A DNA stretch of 64,000 nt from positions 930,001 to 994,000 of the forward strand of contig CAVOGY010000007.1 in assembly GCA_963695675.1 (NCBI GenBank), in the 5' to 3' direction. Under the pieces are notes generated by a model. That model was not told where the DNA came from and made no database searches. It saw only the letters and a list, made by a program, of their open reading frames with translations. Numbering within the stretch: the first letter of the stretch is position 1; each line of letters starts with the position of its first letter. The DNA comes from DASUPK01 sp963695675 (GTDB lineage Bacteria > Actinomycetota > Thermoleophilia > Solirubrobacterales > 70-9). Positions 52,775 to 60,539 of the stretch are shown here, piece by piece. The position numbers and the translations under genes are program-made.

Positions 52775-53914
52775 TCAGCCGGCGGCGACAGTCTCCGGAT
52801 CCGGCTCCTCACCCTTGAGGGAAGGCGCATCGCCGATGCCCGAAGGGAGGACGCGCAGCGCGTCCACGGGTAGGTGGAGCTGCACCGGGGTGCCCTGCTC
52901 GTAGGGGATTCCGCCGCCGGTGTTCTGAACGAGCGCCTGGAGCGCTTCCCCGGTGGCGGCCCGGACGATCACCTGGATCGCCGGGCCCACGTAGACGACG
53001 CGCTCCACCATGGCCGGGATGCGGTTCGGCCCCGACGGAGACCCGTGCTCTTCGAGCTCGATGCGCTCCGGTCGGATGACGATCTTCGCCTCCCCCGTGA
53101 CGTCGCGGTCCGTTCCGCGCGTCTGGAGCTCGTAGCCGTCCAGCGCGACGCGGCAGGCGCTCGTGCCGGCACTGACGATGGTGGCCTGCATGAGGTTCGA
53201 CACGCCGAGGAAGTCGGCGACGTAGAGCGTCTCGGGATCCTCGTAGACGTCCTGAGGCGCCCCGACCTGCTCGATGTGCCCGTCTTTCATGACCGCAAGG
53301 CGGTCGCTCATCGTGAGCGCCTCCTCCTGGTCGTGGGTGACGTAGAGGAACGTGATGCCGACCTCCTGCTGGAGCGACTTGAGCTCGATCTGGAGGGCCT
53401 TGCGGAGCTTCGCATCGAGGGCGCCGAGCGGCTCGTCCAGAAGGAGCACGGCCGGGTTGAGGACGAGAGCGCGCGCCAAGGCAACGCGCTGCTGCTGCCC
53501 GCCCGAGAGCTGGGACGACTTGCGCCTCTCGTAGCCCGGAAGCTGGACGAGCTCAAGCGCCTTGCCGACGCGCTCGCGGATCTCGGCTTTCGGCCGCTTC
53601 GCCCGCTTCAGCCCGAAGGCGATGTTGTCGTAGACGTTCAGGTGCGGGAAGAGCGCGTAGTTCTGGAACACGGTGTTGACGTTGCGCAGGTGAGCCGGTG
53701 TGTAGGCAACGTCTGTGCCGTCCAGGAGGATCTCACCGGAAGTCGGTTGCTCGAAGCCGGCGATCATTCGCAGAGTGGTCGTCTTCCCGCAGCCAGAAGG
53801 CCCGAGGAGCGAGAAGAACTCACCATCCGGGATGTGGAGATCGATGCCGTCCACCGCGGTCACCTCGGCGAACCGCTTGGTCAGCTTGCTCAATTCGATT
53901 TCGCCGCGTGCCAT
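52775..53914 (-). CDS. potA: Polyamine-type ABC transporter ATP-binding protein
   Basis: 379 residues from ATG 53912-53914 (a longer frame overlaps the upstream gene and is less likely). Walker A LLGPSGCGKTTTLRMIAGFE, Q-loop TVFQNYALFPHLNVYDNIAF, signature LSGGQQQRVALARALVLNPA, Walker B LLLDEPLGALDAKLR, H-loop LYVTHDQEEALTMSDRLAVM, and a C-terminal TOBE domain. This is the PotA/UgpC type that powers polyamine, spermidine/putrescine or related import. 13 bp after the fused permease gene, same operon. Confidence 0.93.
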   Translation of the reverse strand: MARGEIELSKLTKRFAEVTAVDGIDLHIPDGEFFSLLGPSGCGKTTTLRMIAGFEQPTSGEILLDGTDVAYTPAHLRNVNTVFQNYALFPHLNVYDNIAFGLKRAKRPKAEIRERVGKALELVQLPGYERRKSSQLSGGQQQRVALARALVLNPAVLLLDEPLGALDAKLRKALQIELKSLQQEVGITFLYVTHDQEEALTMSDRLAVMKDGHIEQVGAPQDVYEDPETLYVADFLGVSNLMQATIVSAGTSACRVALDGYELQTRGTDRDVTGEAKIVIRPERIELEEHGSPSGPNRIPAMVERVVYVGPAIQVIVRAATGEALQALVQNTGGGIPYEQGTPVQLHLPVDALRVLPSGIGDAPSLKGEEPDPETVAAG

Positions 53915-53927
53915 TGGTCTCCCGAAA

Positions 53928-56900
53928 CTAGGTGAGGTTGAAGGCGCCGCCGATGTCCTCCGCCGCTTTGCCCGCCCGACGCTCTCCGCGGGTGAAGAAG
54001 CGCCAGGTGAGGAAGCCGGCCGTGACAATGAGGAGGGTTGACACCATCATGATCGTTGCGATCGCGTTCACAGACGGTAACGGCGCGGCGCGCGTCGCTG
54101 CGTAGATCTGGATCGGGACTGTGTCCGTGGGTCCGCCGCTTGACAGCCACTGGCTGATGACGAAGTCGTCGGCCGAGATGGCGAACACCACGGCGGCCGA
54201 GGCGACGATCGCCGGGGTGAGCAAGGGCAGGAGGACGCGCGTCAACGCGACGAACGGCGAGGCCCCGAGGTCGGCGGCGGCCTCCTCGTACTGGCTGCCG
54301 ATCGAGAACAGCCGACCGCGCACGATCACGACCACGAAGGAGATCGAGAAGGTCACGTGGCCGAGGATCTGGGCGGCCGTTCCAAACTGAACGAATGTGA
54401 AGATGTGGCTGAAGACGAGAAGGAGCGACACGCCCATGACGATCTCGGGCGTGACCAACGGAAAAAGCATGATGAAGTTGGAGGTGCCGGAGCCGCGACC
54501 GCGCCAGCGGGCGAGACCGATGGCGAGCAAGACCCCGATCGGGACAGCGATGAGAACGTCCGCTCCCGCCAGCTTGAAGCTCTGAACAAGAGAATGCCGA
54601 AGGGTCGGGTCGTGCCAGACCGAGTCCACTGGATCCCCCCAGTACCAGCGTGTCGAGAAGCCCTCCCAGACCGTGCGCGAGCGGGTCGCATTGAAGGAGA
54701 ACAGCACCGCGATCGCCACCGGCACGATCGACCACAGGATGTAGGCCCAGGTGAAGACGACCAGGAAGCGCGGCTTTCCCCATGGGTTGCGGAACCAGCC
54801 GCGCAACCGGGCCAAGGTCGAGGGCTGCGGCCTCGCTCGCGGCCGCTGCGGCCTCGCTCTCGGCTCGGCAACGGTGCTCACAGCGCCCCCACCGTCCCGC
54901 CCTCGCTGTTGGGCGCGATGGATGCTCCGCAGGTAGTAGAGCATGAGGATCGTCAGGAAGGCGGCAAGCACGATCGTGAGCGCGGCGCCGATCGTCGGCT
55001 GCGGGCCGCCGTGGAAGTAGAGGTCGATCTGGTTGCCGATCAGCGACGTCTTCGGCGAGCCCGAGACGATGTTCGGCGTGTAGTAGTCGCCGAACATCGG
55101 TAGCGTGATGAGGACGGCGCCCCCCAGGATGCCGATTTTCGAGAGCGGGAGGGTGACCGTGCGAAACGCGGACCAGCGGCTCGCACCGAGGTCACGTGCC
55201 GCTTCCAGGTGGCTGCGGTCGATGCGATCGAGCGCGGCGAAGAGTGGCAGGATCAGGTACGGGATGTAGCCGTAGACGAGCGCGAGGATGACGGTCGAGG
55301 CGCTCCCGCCGAGCCAGTCCCGCGGCTGGCTGAGCACGTGGGTGAACGTCAGGAAGTCGTTCACCCAGCCGTCCGTCTGCAGGAGGTTCACCCAGGCGAG
55401 CATTCGCATCATGTAGCTGATCCAGAGGGGAAGGATGATCAGGATGAGAATCACGCCTTTCCACCGCCCCGCGTGCCGGGCCGTGTAGTAGGCGACCGGA
55501 TACCCGATCAGCAGGCAGAGGGCCAGGGAGATGAGGACGTAAACGATCGTCCTGACCCCGACGTCGAACCAGATTCCTCCCGGGGCGAGGTTACTGAGGA
55601 CCTCGCTGAGCCAACCCACGTTCCATTCGAGCGGGTTCCAGATGGGAACCGGTTGGAAGAGGATCGGGTCGACCGTTCCCAGCGCGACTCCAAGGACCGC
55701 GTAGAACGGAACGACGAAGAGGAGAACCAGCCAGAGAATGCCCGGGAGCGCAAGAGCGGGCCACAACCAGCGCCGGTACACGACGCCCTGACCTCCGGCG
55801 AGGAAGTCCGAGTAGCCGTTCTGCCACAGCTGCTGTCCCTTGGACGTCAGCGTGCAGTACTGCAGCGAGTCGGGCCCGAGATCGTCGTTCGTCAGAACGC
55901 TGTCCGCCAGGTTCTCGGGCACGACTCCCTTCTGCACCAGGGTGCTCGGGTCGATCTCGTTCAGCGGGGGCTGATACCCGTTGAAGTCGACGAAGTTCGA
56001 ATAGGAGACGCCGTTGTCGAGGAGGTAGTTGAGGAAGAGATGCGAGAGCACCGGCTTCTTCGTGCTTGAGCAAACCGCGAAGCAATCGTTCTGAATCGGC
56101 ACCTTCCCCTTGGGCGCCTTCCAGAAGGCGAGGGCGCTCGCCGGCGTTCCCTTCGGGAGGTAGTAGATGTAGCCCGCGATCATGTCCCCGGACCACGCCT
56201 GGTTGAGCCAACTCGACCCCTCCGGGACTGTCTGGTACTGGAGGTCGCCCACCTTGATGTTGCAGATGCCGTAGAGCTGCTTGAGGTCGGACACTGCCTG
56301 GTTCACGAGCGCGGGATCCTCGGTGTTGATGTCCGTGATCCCCTTGCGCAGGAGCGCCATGCCGATCGTCTCTCGGTTCTCGGAGAGGAGCGCCACGTTG
56401 CCCTTGTACGCCTGGGATTCCCAGAAGATGTCCCACGGCTGGCTCATGCCGGCGATGTCCTGCTTGACCTTGTCCGTCCGCCATGCGATGCCGGTGGCGT
56501 AGACGGTGTAGGGAACGGTGTAGCGAGACTCGCCGTCGTAGAACGGGCTGTGGAGCTGCGGCCAGATGTTCGTCTGGAGGTTCGGGATGTAGTCGAGGTT
56601 GAGCGGCTTGATCAGCTTGCCGGCAACGGCGATATCGACCACGTCCGGCGTGAGATTCGTCACGTCGGGTGTGACCGCACCGGAGGCAAGCCGCTGCATT
56701 CCGGAGTTGACGTTGTCGAACGGCGTGTACTGGACATCGACGCCGTACTTGGCCCCGAACTCCGTGAGGACCTTCTTGTAGAGGTAGGCGGGATAGTTGA
56801 AGACGGTGAAAGTCCCGCCTGTCTCCGGCTGGAGACCCGACGCGATGGGATCCTCCCAACGCGGCAGGGTCACGCTCTTGTCGGGCCTCGCGAGCGGCAG

Positions 56901-57077
56901 GCCTCCCGGCCCGACGAGTTCGCCGCTCGCGCCGGTGCTCTCGGCGACGTTCGTCGAGTTGCCGCAGGCGGCGAGCAGGGGGCCCGCACCGGAGAGGGCC
57001 ACGGCGGCACCTGCGCCTCGTAGCACGAAACTGCGCCTGCTCAGGGTGTTCGGCCGTTCCTTCGGGTGGTGCGTCAT
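53928..57077 (-). CDS. Fused Pot-type binding protein + two permeases (PotD-PotB-PotC order)
   Basis: One uninterrupted frame of 1049 residues. Residues 1-432 form an extracellular solute-binding protein with a twin-arginine signal (LSRRSFVLRG) and lipobox Cys38 (PLLAACGN); FTVFNYPAYLYKKVLTEFGA fits spermidine/putrescine-type binders. Residues 433 to about 730 are a PotB-like permease beginning YRRWLWPALALPGILWLVLL, with the coupling motif EAARDLGASRWSAF. Residues about 733-1049 are a PotC-like permease with EAAADLGASPFVAL. Former gene boundaries remain: GGAGG 10 nt before a GTG at 55781, and a GTGA stop-start overlap at 54878-54881 preceded by a run of five G. Loss of one G would restore a PotB stop there. 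So the fusion may be real or partly caused by an indel. Confidence 0.85.
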   Translation of the reverse strand: MTHHPKERPNTLSRRSFVLRGAGAAVALSGAGPLLAACGNSTNVAESTGASGELVGPGGLPLARPDKSVTLPRWEDPIASGLQPETGGTFTVFNYPAYLYKKVLTEFGAKYGVDVQYTPFDNVNSGMQRLASGAVTPDVTNLTPDVVDIAVAGKLIKPLNLDYIPNLQTNIWPQLHSPFYDGESRYTVPYTVYATGIAWRTDKVKQDIAGMSQPWDIFWESQAYKGNVALLSENRETIGMALLRKGITDINTEDPALVNQAVSDLKQLYGICNIKVGDLQYQTVPEGSSWLNQAWSGDMIAGYIYYLPKGTPASALAFWKAPKGKVPIQNDCFAVCSSTKKPVLSHLFLNYLLDNGVSYSNFVDFNGYQPPLNEIDPSTLVQKGVVPENLADSVLTNDDLGPDSLQYCTLTSKGQQLWQNGYSDFLAGGQGVVYRRWLWPALALPGILWLVLLFVVPFYAVLGVALGTVDPILFQPVPIWNPLEWNVGWLSEVLSNLAPGGIWFDVGVRTIVYVLISLALCLLIGYPVAYYTARHAGRWKGVILILIILPLWISYMMRMLAWVNLLQTDGWVNDFLTFTHVLSQPRDWLGGSASTVILALVYGYIPYLILPLFAALDRIDRSHLEAARDLGASRWSAFRTVTLPLSKIGILGGAVLITLPMFGDYYTPNIVSGSPKTSLIGNQIDLYFHGGPQPTIGAALTIVLAAFLTILMLYYLRSIHRAQQRGRDGGGAVSTVAEPRARPQRPRARPQPSTLARLRGWFRNPWGKPRFLVVFTWAYILWSIVPVAIAVLFSFNATRSRTVWEGFSTRWYWGDPVDSVWHDPTLRHSLVQSFKLAGADVLIAVPIGVLLAIGLARWRGRGSGTSNFIMLFPLVTPEIVMGVSLLLVFSHIFTFVQFGTAAQILGHVTFSISFVVVIVRGRLFSIGSQYEEAAADLGASPFVALTRVLLPLLTPAIVASAAVVFAISADDFVISQWLSSGGPTDTVPIQIYAATRAAPLPSVNAIATIMMVSTLLIVTAGFLTWRFFTRGERRAGKAAEDIGGAFNLT

Positions 57078-57772
57078 CCGAGTTCCCTCCTGAGTTCGGT
57101 GTCGGCGAGGTGGGGCACGGTCTCACGGACAGCGTGTTTTGCTGCCCCCGATCCATCCCCCGCCGTGGTCTCGTAGGCCGCCGCCCCCAACTCACAGTCG
57201 AGGAGCGATTCGGCCATCTCGAGCGCACAGCGAAGCATCCGCTCGCGAGCTACATCGGGGTCATGCAGCGTCGCCTGGACGGCGAGTCCGTCGAGGAGCG
57301 AGCCGAGCAGCAGAGCCACCTCGTCGGCATCGGCGTCACCGAACTCACCCGCCCCCTGCCCGGCTCGGATCACGGCCGCGATCTCCTCGCGCCAGCGGTT
57401 GTCCAGTCGCTGACGAGCTTGTCGCGACGCGGGATCACGAAGAGCGCGGGCCCAAAGCTCGATCCACAGGGTCCAGTCGTACTCCTCGGCTGAAGCCTCG
57501 ATCATGAACCGCAACTGGTCGCGCGGGCGCTCCAACAGGTGAATGCGCTCGCGCATCTCGACGTAGAAGCGCTCCTCGTCGACCGTCAGCGCCTCGGCGA
57601 GCAACTCGTCCTTCGACCGGAACCAATAGAGCACCGCCGGTGGGCTGGTGCCCGCTCGTTCGGCGACGTCCGCGATCCGCGTCGACGCAAGGCCGCGTTC
57701 GACGATCACGTCTGCTGCGGCCCTGAGCAACTGCGGTCTACGGATATGGTCGATCTGCGGACGCGGGCTCAC
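57074..57772 (-). CDS. TetR-family regulator of the Pot operon
   Basis: 232 residues from GTG 57770-57772, chosen because AGGAGAG lies 7 nt upstream (an upstream TTG at 57811 is possible). The DNA-binding head is RRPQLLRAAADVIVERGLAS, RIADVAERAGTSPPAVLYWF with RSKDELLAEAL; then a helical ligand domain (EYDWTLWIELWARALRDPAS, DEVALLLGSLLDGLAVQATL). The stop overlaps the transporter start by 4 bp (ATGA), so it is the first gene of the transport operon and very likely its repressor, perhaps sensing the imported amine. Palindromes just upstream are candidate operators. Confidence 0.88.
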   Translation of the reverse strand: MSPRPQIDHIRRPQLLRAAADVIVERGLASTRIADVAERAGTSPPAVLYWFRSKDELLAEALTVDEERFYVEMRERIHLLERPRDQLRFMIEASAEEYDWTLWIELWARALRDPASRQARQRLDNRWREEIAAVIRAGQGAGEFGDADADEVALLLGSLLDGLAVQATLHDPDVARERMLRCALEMAESLLDCELGAAAYETTAGDGSGAAKHAVRETVPHLADTELRRELG

Positions 57773-57796
57773 ACCGGTCTCTCCTGGCCCGAACGC

Positions 57797-57833
57797 TGAA
57801 CTGCCGTTCAAACTATCACGGTCGAACAGTTCG
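57797..57833. promoter_or_regulatory. Palindromic operator cluster before the TetR-Pot operon
   Basis: TGAACTGCCGTTCA (57797-57810) and CGAACAGTTCG (57823-57833), both built from GAAC/GTTC half-sites, with a further GAAGTTCG just beyond. The first also fits the GAAC-N4-GTTC LexA pattern, so either TetR autoregulation or LexA control is possible. Confidence 0.5.
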
Positions 57834-57971
57834 CGAAGTTCGTGCCTTCTGAGACGAAAGGAGCGCGAGCCGATGCGGATCCCGAAGCTCTCACGGTCCG
57901 TGGGCTGTCTCCGGGCTCACCACGGAGACCGGTTCGGTGCGCACGGCCGATGGCCGTGCGGCCCGCGCCTG

Positions 57972-59035
57972 TATAAGTTGGCCGCATGGCCAGCAAGAGG
58001 ACGGCCTCTGGAGCGAAACGCGGCCGAGTCGGCGCGCTCCTAATCGCGCCGATCGCGGCAGCTGTCCTGTTCACGGCGACCGCCACGGCCGCCGGCGATG
58101 CCCCGGGGAGCTTCTCCGCCACCGGCTCGATGACCAAAAAGCGCTTCGCCCCCGCCGCCGCCCCGCTCCCCAACGGGCGAGTGCTCATCGCCGGGGGGAC
58201 CGGCGCCGACGAGCGGCAGAGCGCCGAGATCTTCAAGCAGCGGACCCGGAGCTTCAGGCGGACCGGCCCGATGACCGTCAGGCGCTTCGCCCCCGCCGCC
58301 GCCCCGCTCGCCGACGGGCGGGTGCTGGTCGCCGGGGGCTTCGACAACCTCAACGGCTACCTGCAGAGCGCCGAGATCTTCAGCCCGCAGACCGCGACCT
58401 TCACGCCGACCGGCTCGATGGCGGTCAGGCGCTCCGGCCCCGCCGCCGCCCCGCTCCCAGACGGGCGGGTGCTGGTCGCCGGGGGCTCAGACGCCGACGG
58501 CAGCTACCTGCCGAGCGCCGAGATCTTCAACCCGCAGACCGCGACCTTCGCCCCGACCGGCTCGATGGCGGCCAAGCGCGACCGCCCCGCCGCCGCCCCG
58601 CTCCCCGACGGGCGGGTGCTGGTCGCCGGGGGCTCAGACGGCGCCAGCCGCCTGAAGAGCGCCGAGATCTTCAACCCGCAGACCGCGACCTTTGCCCCGA
58701 CCGGCTCGATGACCGTCAGGCGCTTCGGCGCCGCCGCGGCCCCGCTGCCCGACGGGCGGGTGCTGGTCGCCGGGGGCCGCGGCGCCAGGACTCTGAAGAG
58801 CGCCGAGATCTTCAACCCGCGGACCGGGAGCTTCAGGCGGACCGCCTCGATGACCGTCAAGCGCTTCGGCGCCGCCGCCGCCCCGCTCGCCGACGGGCGG
58901 GTGCTCGTCGCCGGGGGCTCCGGCGCCAGCTTCGCCCTGCGGAGCGCCGAGCTCTTCTCGCCGTGCAAGAAGGGGTTCAAGCTGAAGAAGGTCAAGGGCA
59001 AGAAGAAGTGCGTCAAGAAGAAGAAGCGGCCGTAG
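57972..59035 (+). CDS. Secreted Kelch-repeat beta-propeller protein
   Basis: 349 residues from ATG 57986, with TATAAG (57972-57977) 8 nt upstream. A signal peptide (LIAPIAAAVLFTATATAAGD) is followed by six near-identical repeats of about 45-50 residues, each with a TGSMTVRRF-like start, AAAPLPDGRVLVAGG and SAEIFNPQT. This is one six-bladed Kelch propeller encoded by tandem DNA repeats of about 145 bp. The end is a basic Lys/Cys tail (CKKGFKLKKVKGKKKCVKKK), the same type as at 51505-51698, perhaps for wall or surface attachment. Likely an extracellular binding protein. Near-identity of the repeats suggests recent expansion or gene conversion. Confidence 0.82.
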
Positions 59036-59124
59036 GGGCACCCCGCTGACCACTGCACGGCCGACCGCGCCCGAGCGGGGGTGAGAGTAGACCCCTCGAG
59101 ACCAAGTGAATACGCGCGATCGCA

Positions 59125-59245
59125 GCTCTCCACTGCTTTTCGCAAAGCAGGCGAAGGAGCAGCGGTGACACACGCCCCGCGCGTTGCTCCCTTGCGCGAG
59201 AAGCAGGAGTGCAACGATCAGACCACTGCTGTGGACGCTAGGCAC
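59125..59245. repeat. Palindromic repeat, type A, long form (inverted)
   Basis: CTGCTTT-TCGC-AAAGCAG (59133-59150) followed by a tail with TTGCGCGAGAAGCAGGAGTG, the inverse of the tails at 9267-9300 and 30584-30620. Confidence 0.65.
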
Positions 59246-60500
59246 GCGAAGGAGAGGACCCCTTCGTGTACCAGACGTCGCCGCAGCAGTAGAGCGACGA
59301 GCCGTCGGCCTCGCCCCAGATCACGTGGGCGATGCCCGTCGAGCTGACCGCGATCCCGAAGTAGTCACCGTCGGTGAACGTGTAGCCGTCCGCGCTCTTG
59401 TACGGAGCACCCGACCCGAGGTTCGAGAGCCGAACCTGCGGCCCCCAGCTGGCCCCGCCATCCGTAGTCCGCGCATACCAGGTGTTGAACTTGCCGGTCC
59501 GGTCGTCCTGCCAAGCGAGGCGGAAGTCCCCAGCGCTGGGGCCGCTGTCGATCTGCGGCACGTTGCTGTCACCGAGGGCATTCACGAGGACGTTGGGGCT
59601 CCAGTGCACCCCGTCGTCCGAGGTGCGCACGTATAGGGACTTCGGCCCGTTCGGCTCGTCGGAGAACGTGTACGCGAAGACCATGTGGCCGGTTGTATCG
59701 ATGGCGATCGCGCCGGTCGCGGCGAAGTAGTCCGGGTAGCACCCGGGCACCGGACACGGGGGTGGCGTCGGCGGCGACTCCGAAGGAGATGAGCGTCGGG
59801 TCGGCGCACGGCTGTTGTCGTCGACGGCGAGCACCGCAGCAGGGCGATCTCCGTCGGCCCGTCGAAGTCGTGCCCGTGTCCCGACAGGCTCGTCTCGCCG
59901 TTGAGGGCGAAGTACACGTCGCCGTTTGGCGCGTACGCCCCACTGTTCGCGTACCACCACACGTGGTCGTCATTCACCTTCTGGGGCGGGAGGAACGACT
60001 GACCGTAGTCGTGCGAGGCGACGACCATGTTGTCGAACTTGTGGTTGAACGCCACGTAGACGTCCCGGCCCGATGGGGAGATCACGAGGATCGGCTTGTC
60101 CATGTAGCTGAGTCCGCCGTTCATCGTGATCGGAGGACTCCACGTATCGCCGCCGTCGTGGGACGTGAACAGCTGCACGCCCGGGTCGAACTGGTCCAGG
60201 AACGCCACGTAGATCGTCCCGCAGCTGCACGCCGCGTTGGTGTCGTTCGCCACCCGGATCTGGGGGTCGTACTGCCACCCGATCGTCTTGCAGGCAGCCG
60301 CGCAGACGAAGGTCTCAGGACCGAAGCTCGCCCCGCCGTCGGTGGAGCGCCGGAACAGGACGCTGGTGCCGGGGCAGTTGCCCTTGCAGGCGTGGCGCGT
60401 TGATGCCGGTGATCAGCTGGTAGACGCGGTTCGGGTGGTTGGGGTCGACCGCAACCGTGGGCTCCCAGTTGCTCTGGTGCTTCGGGTTGCTGCTTTCCAT
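59238..60500 (-). pseudogene. BNR/sialidase-like repeat protein, 5' truncated and frameshifted
   Basis: Asp-box repeats are clear: LFTSHDGGDTWSPPITMNGG, VASHDYGQSFLPPQKVND, VRTSDDGVHWSPNVLVNALG, ARTTDGGASWGPQVRLSNLG. The N-terminal part WEPTVAVDPNHPNRVYQLIT continues toward ASFGPETFVCAA after a shift near 60390. At least one more shift lies near 59810-59830. The first codons coincide with a type A palindrome (60489-60510), so signal peptide and promoter are lost. Dead relative of exo-sialidase or photosystem-stability-like propellers. Confidence 0.65.
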
Positions 60501-60510
60501 GCAAAGCAGC
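60489..60510. repeat. Palindromic repeat, type A, perfect copy
   Basis: GCTGCTTT-CCATGC-AAAGCAGC, 8-bp stem, 6-nt loop, at the broken 5' end of the BNR gene. Confidence 0.75.
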
Positions 60511-60539
60511 AGTCTGGGCGGCCGGTGACCCGTCCTGGT

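Noticed and set aside
55591..57228. Open frame of 545 codons overlapping the Pot fusion on the same strand
   Set aside because: Low-complexity Arg/Ala/Gly composition; the overlapping frame has full transporter motifs.
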